From Fallopia convolvulus (lineage: Eukaryota > Streptophyta > Magnoliopsida > Caryophyllales > Polygonaceae): a stretch of 64,000 nt of DNA. Shown here piece by piece: positions 35,127 to 45,413 of this stretch; the stretch's first letter is position 1; each line of letters opens with the position of its first letter. The translations under genes were made by a program, and so were the position numbers. The stretch lies in NCBI GenBank assembly GCA_964016875.1, contig OZ024722.1, forward strand, positions 19,102,576-19,166,575. The letters are read 5' to 3'. The notes under the pieces were generated by a model, which did no database searches, was not told where the DNA came from, and was given only the letters and a program-made list of their open reading frames with translations.

Positions 35127-36617
35127 TATTGATAATATATTTAGATATTTCATATTTTATATTAGGCTTTTTTACCGAAAACCACCCTTACAATATGTCA
35201 TATTAGCGTAAACCACCCTTTCAATGGCTATTTACCGAGAACCACCCCTACAATGCATTCCATTACGTTTTGACCACCCAATTAAAATTTTCCGTTTGAA
35301 ATCACGTTAACTCATGCAATGACCCTTTTGCCCCTCTTTTTTTCCCCAAATTACACCCCTATCTTCCTCTTTCTCCCTCTCGACTAAGCATTTCGATTCC
35401 TATCTGCCTCTTTCTCCCTCTCGATTGAGCATTTAGATTTCAGGGCTCAAAATTGCTAGGCGAAATCAGTGGAATTCGATCTCACACGCTCCCTCTCGAC
35501 TGAGCATTTTGATTCCTATCTGCCTCTTTCTCCCTATATCCACTTTTTCATACACATAAACTTTTGCTTTCCTGTACATTAGGTGTCCTAACCTTGAGTT
35601 GTAAAACTGACCCTCATACATAAATCTGAAATTCACCTCCATCTGTAGCAATAAAGAACACATAATGGCTATTGCAGTGAGCATGAAAATGCTCCCCACC
35701 ATTCATCCAATTCACATGCCAACAGTTCAAAGACTTTAATAATGTTAAAAAGCGAATCTTTGCATTTTTAGCCATTTTTTCATTTTGTTCAGACATGTGC
35801 CAAAAAGGGACCTCATCCTAACCATATTTTGTCCTACTCTATTAAAGACATGCTTAGTCATGCCAACCGTTCGTAATAAAATGGAGAATCACACATACAC
35901 ACCAGCAAACATGCTCACATATAATTTTGATCAAGAAATGGTAGCATTAAGTGATTGTAGGTGTATCTAACTTTCAATGATGCAGAATTCGAACTTCCAG
36001 TCGCAATGTACTCGATTGTCAACAGATAAAAGCTCGTCCAAAGCCCCAATCTCAGGTTGCCTCAATCTGAAACATCAACTACCACAAATGGAGCGTGTGA
36101 GTTCGAGCAAGAAGAACCCTAGCTATCGAATTGTAATTTCGCGATTGAGGATTCTATTGGGGGAGATATCGAATTGTAAGAGATTTGAGCCCTAGGAATC
36201 GAAATGCTCAGTCGAGAGGGAGAAAGAGGAAGATAAGGGTGTAATTTGGGGAAAAAAAGAGGGGCAAAAGGGTCATTGCACGAGTTAACGTGATTTCAAA
36301 TGGAAAATTTTAATTGGGTGGTCAAAATGTAACAAAAGGCATTGTAGGGGTGGTTCTCGGTAAATAGCCATTGAAAGGGTGGTTTACGCTAATATGGTAT
36401 ATTGTAAGGGTGGTTTCCAGTAAAAAAGCCTTTATATTATTCTTCTACTTTGACTAGGTCATATTGTTAGACTCAAAGTGATTACTATATTTTATCTAGT
36501 TGTTAGGATTAGATATTAGGTTATCTTTAGATCCTACTAGGGTTTATTTCATGTATAAATAATCTTCTCTACATCAATACAATTTACGCTTAATTGATGT
36601 CATTCAGTTCTCTTATA
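35127..36617 (+). repeat. copia 3' LTR split by a MULE
   Basis: Same start (TATTGATAAT) and end (CTCTTATA) as the 5' LTR. Removing 35165-36430 and one 9-bp duplication copy leaves about 216 bp, matching the 5' LTR. Confidence 0.85.
35165..36430 (-). mobile_element. MULE deletion derivative in copia LTR
   Basis: A 1266-bp insertion with terminal inverted repeats of about 240 bp, nearly identical over their whole length (first bases GGCTTTTTTAC on each strand), flanked by perfect 9-bp TTTATATTA copies (35156-35164 and 36431-36439). The interior on the minus strand looks like a gene 5' end: leader, apparent intron ending CTACAG near 35646, then an ATG-led frame (MEVNFRFMYEGQFYNSR, running to about 35466) that stops where the opposite repeat begins. 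I read this as a Mutator-like element that kept its terminal repeats and first coding exon but lost the transposase core. Confidence 0.82.
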
Positions 36618-36622
36618 CAGAG

Positions 36623-37080
36623 AACCATGTGCAATCTGGTGGGATGCTTAATTGCTTACCCTCCAAGGATCTAGAAAATTAAATTTTGCCCGAACATTTG
36701 GTTTTATTATGACACTCCTTGAGAATTAAATTAGGTCTCATTCCTTTTGTAAAAAAAAAAACTACTTAAATTTATGTTAGAGACACACCTTTTATTGTGT
36801 TTTGGATTCAGAATCACGAGGAGATAACAAAGTTACTAGAAAAAGATCCTGGCTTTGAAAGGCCTGCAGAACTCGGGTTAGAAGTCTACCAACTCCTTTT
36901 TAGATGAAAGTAAGGGTAAGAGATAAATTAGCTGAATTCTCCTTAGGATTGAAAATTATAATTAATATGTGTTTAGGGCTATAAGTTAGGGTCTTTATTA
37001 TAAGACATTGAATAATATATTCTATCACACACATGTAGTCGAAAGAGGAGGTTTCCTAACTGTGAGACTGTCTCTAAAAT
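36623..37080. other. unassigned DNA between copia element and copia scrap
   Basis: No supported gene. The part nearest 37080 could belong to the decayed 3' LTR of the minus-strand copia fragment that follows, but no LTR terminus is clear. Confidence 0.35.
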
Positions 37081-37513
37081 CTAAAAACAATTATTCAAGC
37101 AAACCCTTAGTAAAAATATCAGCATAGTGATAACTTGAGTGAATATATAACACTTGAATGTACCAATAGCAACCTTCTCCTTGACGAAGTGAATGTCCAA
37201 CTCAATGTGCTTTCTCCGTTGGAGTTGAATAGGATTATTGGCCATATATGTGGCCGAAACATTATCTTTGTAAGCCAACTATGCTTTTCAAATTGGACAA
37301 TTGAGCTCAAGAAGTAAGTTGTGCAACCATGTGCACTCAGCTATCGCATTATTTACCCAACGATATTATGCCTCAACACTAAATCTGGAAACAACACTCT
37401 GGCCTTTTGTCGATCACAAAATCAATGTGTCATTAGAAAGACACAGTAACAAGATGTGGAGCGACGAGTATCAGGACAATCAACCCCATTGGCATAAGTG
37501 TAAGCAACAACTG
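37081..37513 (-). pseudogene. copia RNase H fragment
   Basis: Minus-strand frames give, in order, YANGVDCPDTRRSTS (start of RNase H), then after stops and frame changes NNPIQLQRRKHIELDIHFVKE (the conserved C-terminal KHIEID-type segment). This is the 3' end of a different copia copy, in opposite orientation to the element at 29.3-36.6 kb. Its left end abuts a hAT transposase fragment at about 37513. Confidence 0.82.
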
Positions 37514-38383
37514 AAGGAGTAAAGCTAATTCAACCAAGAGGTAGATGAATGGAAACAATCTATCTTTTGAAGTTTCCTTCATCTTCTTTGCAAAACTTCC
37601 CAAGTTCTCCACATCTAACAATCGTTCATCCCTTGTTATATCACTTAGAAATGTTTCAAATTCTTGAAGTATGAATGAACAATCCATACTTGAGAAGTCA
37701 TTTGGATAAAAATGAGCAAGATGAACAAGCTTCTACACATAATAATTGGAGAATCCATTCTTTGGATCAAGACATACAAAGCCATTAAGCAAATATGCAC
37801 TTGATTCAAAGAACCGGTGGTTGAACTCTAGTAAAATTCAATCAACGAGAGATATTAAATAAATTAATTGGAACTTTAATCAAGAAATGTAGAATAAAGC
37901 TATAACATATTTTAGTACCTAATTAAAATTTTCAATCTTGTAATGGTGTTCATTGGTGATGGTTATCTGTCTCTCTTCACACGAACCAACCTTGGAATGA
38001 TGTCTTGCATATTAATTATCGAAATATTATTAGCTTGGCAAAAAGCCTCTACTTCTTGTACTAAACCATGCCATCTAGAATCTCTATACTTTTGCAACTC
38101 ATCCTTCACAACTCTAATTTGATTCATAGCATTTAACATGTTTTGGTCTCTTTCTTGTAAAGCCATAGATAATGCATTTGTCATACCAAGCAAATGCTTC
38201 ATGAAAACATAGGAAAGACAAACTCACAACTTTGCATTTGGCGAAGCACACCTCCGACTTGGACACGTGACCCACGTTCAATGCCATCTTCAAACACATT
38301 TGCCAGAACTTCTATAACAGAAGACCACATATCTTTGAGGTGGACTATGGTAAGATAATGTGATCCCCATCGAGTATCACTGG
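37514..38383 (-). pseudogene. hAT transposase, C-terminal half (ZMYM1-like)
   Basis: Minus strand, reading right to left: DTRWGSHYLTIVHLKDMWSSV (about 38380-38310), then SMALQERDQNMLNAMNQIRVVKDELQ, then a CLDPKN / FYPNDFSSMD segment, then FETFLSDITRDERLLDVENL with FPFIYLLVELALLL, where it is cut by a copia fragment before the end of the hAT dimerisation domain. These are conserved blocks of the plant hAT family annotated as zinc-finger MYM-type-1-like. Several stops and frame shifts are present. The N-terminal half lies 17 kb away at 55777-56880 because LTR elements inserted between the halves. Confidence 0.85.
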
Positions 38384-38692
38384 TGTAACACCCTGATGTT
38401 AAATACCAGAATGTCACTTGGTTGTGGATCTAACCTGGGTCCACTCAGGCTAACCTGACAACAAACTCACATGTAGGACCTTCCAACAAAGGCACGACGA
38501 GAAATACAAGAAAACCATCCAAATTATTTAGTATTAAAAACAACAAAAAAATCATGTATGCACCAGAAAGTCACAAAACAAACCCAAACTTTACCTACTA
38601 AACAACAACGTGTATTTCACACACCTCTCTTAACAAAATTACAACATCTCCAATATCTAACAACCTTTCACAACAAACCCACTTAAGCCTAA

Positions 38693-39632
38693 TGATAAGG
38701 ATCGAATCGGGGGAGTCGGTGCAAGGACACTTCGGTAGCTCTCTTCTTACCGAGGGATTGAGGGATCGAATGATGGGCCTCGGAATTGATGTTGATGGAC
38801 GGTAAAGGTTTGAACAATTCAGTAATGGATGATGAAGTTGTGAAAGTGATGGATATGGATGAGTTTAGGGCGTGGATATGACTCACCACGCTCGAAACTC
38901 AAACTACGAGACTCAAGGACAAGGATGTGACGCACCTTGCTCTTGGATCTCAAAGATGATCCGATATGACTCACGAATCAAAGTTTAAAACAAAGAAACA
39001 ACAATTTTATTCAAGGCAAAAACGCCTCAAACTGACGCCTAAACTTGGCAAAACGAAACAAGAGCTTTCATCTTCAAATTCAACGTGTCCCTCTAATGGA
39101 AAAACGTCCCCTTTTTAAGCGAAAAGAACTCCCAACAAAGACTCTTCAAAACCATCCATAAACACATAATTGATGGTAAAAAACCCTTGGAAAACCCAAC
39201 ATATATTGGCCTTGACTTGGCAAGCAAGAGTCACCAACTCGGTGTAAGCTAGGCGTCGGCATCGCCACGGCGCTCCCGGTGACTAGCAACGTGCACTCCC
39301 CGTCATCTTCATATTTGCTCGGCGCGCCATGGACCAAGAGACCATCTTGAAGCTCTTCTTGCAAGACACGAGCTCGAGCCCTTGTGATCCGCCCTAAGTA
39401 AGGCCAAGTGTCGCTGGCGCGCCCGGCGCGCCCAGGTGGCTTGATACCTAGGTTGGGCAGCTCGGCAGCCAGCTCGGCACCGAGGTTAGGAGGCTCGGCA
39501 CCGAGGTCAGGAGGGTCGGTACCGAGGTCAGGAGGGTTGACACCGAGGTAAGGAGGCTCGGCACCGACGTTGGATTGCTCGGTATCGAAGGCGTCAGAAC
39601 CATGATGTGGCTTGTGAGGCGTAGTCACATCA
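38693..39632 (-). repeat. left (3') LTR of CRM-like element
   Basis: 940 bp. It contains the last ~160 codons of the pol frame, including a 21-bp tandem repeat at about 39475-39580, and a TRARAR motif. A partner copy of identical length is at 45414-46353. Confidence 0.92.
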
Positions 39633-41806
39633 TCCTCCCCCTCTTGAAAAGGGTTCGCCCACGAACCTTCATCCTGCATCTCATCATCTTCGTTAAGAAA
39701 ATAAGGAGAAAGGTCGGAAACGTTAAATACCTCGTGCACACCGTAGCTTGGTGGCAATTCCACTCGATAAGCGTTATCATTGATGCGCTCCAACACCACA
39801 AACGGACCATCACCTCGGGGTTTCAATTTTGAATTGCGAAGGATAGGAAAGCGCTCCTTCCTCAAATGCACCCATACGAGGTCGCCCGGCTCGAAAATGA
39901 CTTCCTTGCGCCGTTGGTTGGCTTGGCGCACATATTGCATGGTTCGCCTTTCCAATTGAAGACGAGTATCCTCATGGAGTTTCTTGACCTTAGCAGCATG
40001 GTTAAGACCTTCACGGCTCTCCCGATCCTTGGTGGCATAAGGCATGAGGTCAAGGGGCGTAATAGGGTTGCGCCCGTAAACCACATCGAATGGCGTCTTC
40101 TTAGTTGCCGAATGCACCGATCGGTTATAAGCAAACTCTATGAATGGAAGACATTCTTCCCACCTGCGCAGATTAGTAGACAAAAGAGAGCGCAAAAGAG
40201 AACTAAGAGTTCGATTCACGACCTCGGTTTGTCCATCCGTTTGAGGATGACAAGTGGTAGAAAAGAGCAACTTTGTGCCTAACTTGGCCCAAAGAGTCTT
40301 CCAAAAATAGCTCAAAAATTTCACATCATGATCAGAAACTATAGATTTAGGCACGCCATGCAATCTCACAATATTATCGAAGAATAGACAAGCAACATGA
40401 GATGCATCATCCGTCTTATGGCATGCAACGAAATGAGCCATCTTAGAAAACCTATCTACAACAACAAAAATAGAGTCTCTCCCCCTCTTAGAGCGAGGTA
40501 ATCCCAAAACAAAGTCCATGGAAATGTCTTCCCAAGGAGCATGAGGGATAGGAAGGGGAGTGTACAACCCATGAGGTTGTACCTTAGACTTAGCACGCAT
40601 ACATGTGATACAAGAAGCACAAAATTTCTCTACCGATCTAAGCATGAAAGGCCAAAAGAAGTGCTCCCGAAGAATATGCAAAGTCTTCATGACTCCAAAA
40701 TGCCCCATAAGGCCGCCACTATGGGCCTCTTGGACAAGCAAATGCCTAATAGAACTTCTAGGCACACACAACTTAGGACCCTTAAACAAAAAACCATCAT
40801 GTATATAGAATTGGTCCTTACTTCCATGAGTGATACATGCATGAAATATCTCCATAAAATCAGCATCACTAGCATATAACTCACGCATGAATCCAAAACC
40901 TAACAATCTAGCATCAAGAAGGGATAGGAGAGCATACCTCCTAGAAAGTGCGTCGGCGACAACGTTGTCCTTCCCCTTCTTATGCTTGATGACGTATGGA
41001 AACGTCTCGATGAACTCGACCCACTTAGCATGGTGTTTGTTGAGCTTACTTTGACCCTTAAGAAATTTAAGCGCCTCGTGGTCGGAATGTATGACAAACT
41101 CACGTGGCATGAGGTAGTGCTCCCATGTTTTGAGTACTCGGACAAGCGCTAGCAACTCCTTGTCGTAGGTGGGATAATTCAGCTCGGCCCCACTCAACTT
41201 CTCACTAAAATACGCCACATGCCTGCCCTCTTGCAAAAGAACTCCGCCTAAGCCAATGCCCGACGCATCGCATTCGATCTCGAACATTTTGTTGAAATCG
41301 GGCAAGACTAGGAGCGGCGCCTGTGTGAGTTTGTCTTTGAGAAGGTTGAACGCAGCTTCTTGGGATTCTTCCCACCTGAATGTAACATTCTTCTTGGTGA
41401 TCTCGGTGAGGGGTGCCGCTACCGAGCTAAAATCTCGCACAAAGCGTCGGTAGAAGCCGGCCAAGCCGAGAAAACTTCGCACTTGTGTCATGGTAGTGGG
41501 AGTCGGCCAATCTCGGATTGCCTTCACCTTCTCTTCATCAACTTTCAGCCCTTCCCTACTCACAACAAAGCCAAGAAAGACCACATGATCCGAGCAAAAG
41601 TGGCACTTTTTAAAGTTAGCAAATAGGCGTTCATTTCTCAAAACGTCTAACACTTGCCTAAGGTGTTTGACGTGGGACTCAAGGTCGTGGCTATAAATAA
41701 AAATATCATCAAAATGCACAACCACGAATTTACCAAGAAAAGGACGGAGAACGTGGTTCATCAACCTCATAAAGGTGCTAGGAGCATTGGTTAAACCGAA
41801 AGGCAT
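39146..41806 (-). pseudogene. CRM-like pol: RT C-terminal part, RNase H, integrase, tail in LTR
   Basis: A long open frame of near 890 codons. From its N-terminus: RT second half beginning MPFGLTNAPSTFM with a catalytic-site FDD (VVVHFDDIFIYS), RNase H (FEIECDASGIGLGGVL ... HSDHEALKFL ... VADALSRR), an HHCC zinc region (HSGGLMGHFG, C-x2-C in CASCITC), integrase core (WEDISMDFVLGLP, IVSDHD, and HPQTDGQTEVVNR), a GPF/Y-type module (DGPFVVLERI), and a C-terminal tail with seven-residue PPDLG repeats and TRARAR encoded within the 3' LTR. The stop is at 39146-39148. It is separated from the RT N-terminus by a one-base loss at 41806/41807, judged against the sibling element at 63256. The motif SDHD where SDRD is usual is a further oddity. 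Confidence 0.9.
39475..39580 (-). repeat. 21-bp coding minisatellite in LTR
   Basis: About four to five 21-bp units (plus strand GAGGTCAGGAGGGTCGGTACC type) encode a seven-residue proline-rich repeat such as GAEPPNL, GTDPPDL, GVNPPDL in the pol tail. The same array is present in the other LTR at 46196-46301. Confidence 0.85.
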
Positions 41807-43419
41807 ACCAACCACTCGTAAAGCCCATACTTGGTTTTGAATGCCGTTTTCCATTCGTCGCCCTCCTTCATCCGGATTTGATGATAGCCACTTTTTAAAT
41901 CAATTTTAGAGAAAATACAAGCTCCATTGAGCTCATCAAGCATATCATCAAGTTGCGGAATTGGATGGCGATACTTGATAGTAATGTTGTTGATTGCTCG
42001 ACAATCAACACACATTCTCCAAGTACCGTCCTTTTTAGGAACAAGAATTACCGGAACGGCGCATGGACTAAGGCTTTCTCGGACGTATCCCTTGTCGAGA
42101 AGCTCTTGAACCTGCCTTTGCAACTCCTTGGTTTCCTCGGGATTGGCTCGGTAGGCTGGCCGATTCGGTAATGACGTGCCTGGGATGAAATCGATTTGAT
42201 GTTCGATCCCTCTTGTAGGAGCCAACCCATTCGGCACCTCTTCGGGAAATAAATCCTTTAAATCCTGCAAAAGACGAGCAATAGGTAAGGGGAGGTCTTT
42301 AATATCTTGGTTAGAAAGCAACGATTCATGATATAGCAATAACAAACAAACGGTACTTCCCTTGATGGCATGAACAACTTCCCTCAGTTTGGCTAAGAGA
42401 AGAGGTTTGGAAGTGCTCATGCTATCACCAATGGCCAATGTCTTCCCTTTGCTTCCTTCTCTAAGAGCATGCCTTCGCTTTTGTTCCCTAGCCGTGTGAT
42501 CAAGCATGATTTCGTGTGGCTTCATGGGATGCAATGTGACCTTCTTGCCATCCCGGTGGAAGGAATACTCGTTGGAGACACCATCATGGATCACGCCCCG
42601 ATCATATTGCCAAGGTCGTCCTAAAAGGAGATGGCACACCGACATGGGCACCACATCACATTCCACCACATCTTGATATGGACCTATGGCAAAAGAAATC
42701 AAAGCCCTTTCCTTCACTTGGATAGGCGATTTAGAATTCAACCAACACAATGGATAAGGCATGGGATGAGGAGTAGTAGGAATTGAAAAACGAGAAACGA
42801 CCTCCTCATTGATGATATTACAACAAGAACCACCATCAATAATTAGACTACATACCTTATCTTGGATTTTACATCGAGTATGGAAGATCACCTCGCGTTG
42901 GCTTGGAGTGGTGTTGTTTTCGGTGGTGAAAAGAGTGCGTTGGACAACAAAGCACTCACCCTCCTCTGCCATGACATGGAGCTCGTCTTCTTCTTGCTCG
43001 TCATGGTTATCTTCCTCCTCTTGAACAAGCTCCTCAAATTCATATTCTCCTTGCGGGGTAAGCAGAACCTTGCGCTCGTTCGGACAATCACGAGCGTAAT
43101 GGCCACGCCCGAGACATTTGAAGCATTTGAACTCACCGGCTCGGTTCTCTCCTTCTTGCTTTGGCCTTGACTGGTCACGCCGAAACTCAGGCCCCTTAGG
43201 CTGATTCGGTACCGAGGCGCTATTCCAAGGTCTTGAGGTCGACACCGTTGGCCTAGAGCTCGGCACCGAGGGTCTGGCGCTCGGCACCGACGGCCTGGAG
43301 CTCGGCACCGAGGTTGGGGCCGACTGGCGCCTTTGAGGGAGGTTCTTATGGACTTGGTTTGTGTAATGCAACACTTGTTCAATCTCCGTACCCCTAGGAA
43401 AATGATGCATATGCACCAC
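41791..43419 (-). pseudogene. CRM-like gag C-terminus, protease and RT N-terminus
   Basis: A 542-aa frame. It has a serine/proline/arginine repeat (VPSSRPS, VPSARPS units), a CCHC zinc knuckle CFKCLGRGHYARDC, an acidic linker (EEEDNHDEQEEDE), an aspartic protease with IIDGGSCCN in place of the usual D-S/T-G, a LLLGRPWQYD segment, and the RT start (VPVILVPKKDGTWRMCVDCRAIN, KIDLKSGYHQIRM). It ends out of frame a few codons after the KYGLYEW segment because of the one-base loss at 41806/41807. DGG in the protease active site occurs in related elements but would need checking for activity. Confidence 0.88.
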
Positions 43420-43424
43420 AGATT

Positions 43425-44479
43425 TTAACTCGGAATTAAGTCCATGAATAAATTTGGAGATGACATACCCGTCGGGGAATTGAATCCCGGAACGAAAGAT
43501 GAGCGTGCATAGCTCGTTGTAATACTCATCAGGAGTCCGACCGCCTTGTCGAAGATGCTCAAGTCTAGAATGGACCCTCTCGGCGTAGTCCGATGGAACA
43601 AAGCGTTCTTCAAGTGCTCACTTAAGCTCACACCATGTTCGGATGGGTTGCTCCCCTTCACGTCGCCTAGCTTCTTTATCTTGCAACCACCAATGATACG
43701 CAAAGTTGGTGAAATGGACGGCGGCGATGACTATTCGTCTTTCATCCTCATAACCATAATAGTCAAACACGGTCTCGGTTTTAGCTATCCAATCGAGACA
43801 AGCGTCGGCTCCGGTGGTCCCCGAGAAGGTTTGGATTTGGAGATTGATTCCTTGGTGGCGCTCCCCCCCTTGCTGGCGCCCATCACCATAAACGGGTTTT
43901 TTGTTACCACGCCTCTTGAAATGGAGCTCGATAAGCCACTTGCACATGAGGCGCGCCTTGGACACCTCCGCGCCGAGGGTAGAGATGGGCCGTGCCCGTG
44001 TGCGCCGGTGTCGTCATAGGAGTATAGCCATATCGCTCATTGCCTACATTGTTAGTGTGCGAAGGCAGCGGAATATTATTTGGAAAAGTGGAAGGAACAA
44101 ATTCAGTCCTTACCCCGGAAGACGTCACAAAAGGTTGGTGGAAATTTGACTCCGAAAGATGGCCTTGTGACGCTGGTTGAATGTAGGAGGTAGAACCTTC
44201 TTCCAAATGTATGCCTCGAGTGGTGGAGATGATCAGCTCTAGTTGAGAGCTCACTCCAAGTGACAAAGGCAGTTCTCGGTTGATGCCTTGAGCATTGGTG
44301 GCACTAGCTTGGATGAATTCGTCATGCTTTGTCAATCTTTGCTCAACGTCATCCAACCTAGAACAAAAAGAACGAAGATCTTGTTGCATAGATTGTAGCA
44401 TAGCAGCCACAGATGAATCGGAGTTAGCATCCCGATCCCTAGGTGAGCCATCATTCCCTGCATCCGACATCTTGCACAA
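43425..44479 (-). pseudogene. CRM-like gag, N-terminal and middle part (broken)
   Basis: The frame starting at 44479 (likely start MSDAGN, four codons in) has a coiled-coil-like segment MLQSMQQDLRSFCSRLDDVEQRL, then a linker, and closes near 43904. A second frame from about 43890 carries the retrotransposon gag core (FSGTTGADACLDWIAKTETVFDYYGYEDERR ... FAYHWW) and stops with TGA at 43618-43620. After that a third frame continues (FVPSDYAERVHSRLEHL) into the downstream frame. So gag has at least one frameshift and one stop. Confidence 0.82.
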
Positions 44480-45398
44480 ACTTCACCAAACAAGTTAAAT
44501 CCAACAAGCAAGTGGTACTTCGAGCCACACACAACCAATTCTCAACTTAGACTCGGAAAGTGCCAAACTTGCAAGTGTTAGGACTTTGGTGTAAAACGAA
44601 CAAGAAACGGCTCAAAAGAAAGGCACAAGCAATGGCAATGCAATACAAGCAACAAGTTTGTCTATCACTCGAATTTAGGAAGCTACTAGGTACCAAGTTA
44701 CAAAAAGATAAACAAAAGAACTTAAACAAAAATAGGACCTTTTTCGGAATTTCTTTCTCACAGGGTCCGACTTATTTTGTGCCCGGCCCCTTATTAGCCT
44801 TTTGGCCGCCGACAAGGTTTTTCTAGCCCCGCTTCTTTTTCTTTCCGAGTCCGAATTTTTTTTTTAATGCACACTTTTCAGCCTTTTACAGTCAAGCATA
44901 CAAGACTTCGACAACCAAAGGATTTACACCCCTACTCGGTGTTATTTGTTTTTATATGACTTGGTACTTTTCCCGTATCCTAACCCGAGTGAGTACACAA
45001 TATTGTAAGCTTGAATTCAGTTTTATTTCATGCCAACATGCTCGAAATTTTAAAGAAAGAAGCTGAAAAATTCAGCCACAAATGTGGTATTAAAGACGAC
45101 TAAATGGTGAAAGGCCAAAGGGTGGCTCTTGGTATTTTTGTCTTTAATTCATTCAAGCAAGGAGTTAAGGCTTCTTCAACCTTTGGACATCCTAACAATT
45201 CAGTTTTGGTTGTCCCTCAAGGTCAGATTCGAGCACACACGGTCGAAGACACAAAGCAAGACAAGACAAGCAAGTCGGTAACAAGTTTTAGGGTTCGGTT
45301 TTGCAAGGAATTTTGTGGCACGACTTGTGAAGGTAAAAACTTGCAAAATTCAAGCAAATTCCAGATCTAAGACGAGAGAAAGAAGGTGTACCTTACGT
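44480..45398 (-). other. untranslated leader of CRM-like element
   Basis: About 0.9 kb between the 5' LTR/primer-binding site and the gag start. No frame of note. It would contain packaging and dimerisation signals in an active copy, but none can be pointed to. Confidence 0.6.
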
Positions 45399-45411
45399 GG
45401 CTCTGATACCA
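45399..45411 (-). other. primer-binding site of CRM-like element
   Basis: Minus-strand TGGTATCAGAGCC (initiator tRNA-Met type), two bases from the inner end of the right LTR. Confidence 0.9.
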
Positions 45412-45413
45412 CA

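Larger units (their letters stand above)
29321..36617 (+). mobile_element. degenerate Ty1/copia LTR retrotransposon
   Basis: Two LTRs of about 215 bp (29321-29535, and 35127-36617 once a MULE insertion is removed) enclose gag, protease, integrase and reverse transcriptase in copia order (integrase before RT). A tRNA-Met primer-binding site TGGTATCAG (29536-29544) follows the left LTR and a GAGGGGGAA polypurine tract precedes the right one. Flanks are CACAG (29316-29320) and CAGAG (36618-36622), a 5-bp duplication with one mismatch. LTR ends read TATTG...TTATA, not TG...CA. Stops, frameshifts, a foreign insertion in gag and loss of most RNase H make it dead. Confidence 0.88.

Noticed and set aside
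35466..35796. Host gene fragment (Pack-MULE cargo)
   Set aside because: The interior looks more like a transposon's own leader and first exon, and I recognise no host protein; kept only as a possibility in the MULE entry.
42888..43382. 164-aa frame with CRAPGRRCRAPD-type repeats
   Set aside because: Out-of-frame reading of the 21-bp repeat in the CRM-like gag; the other frame has the zinc knuckle and protease.
43546..44019. 157-aa plus-strand frame
   Set aside because: Antisense shadow of the gag region of the CRM-like element.
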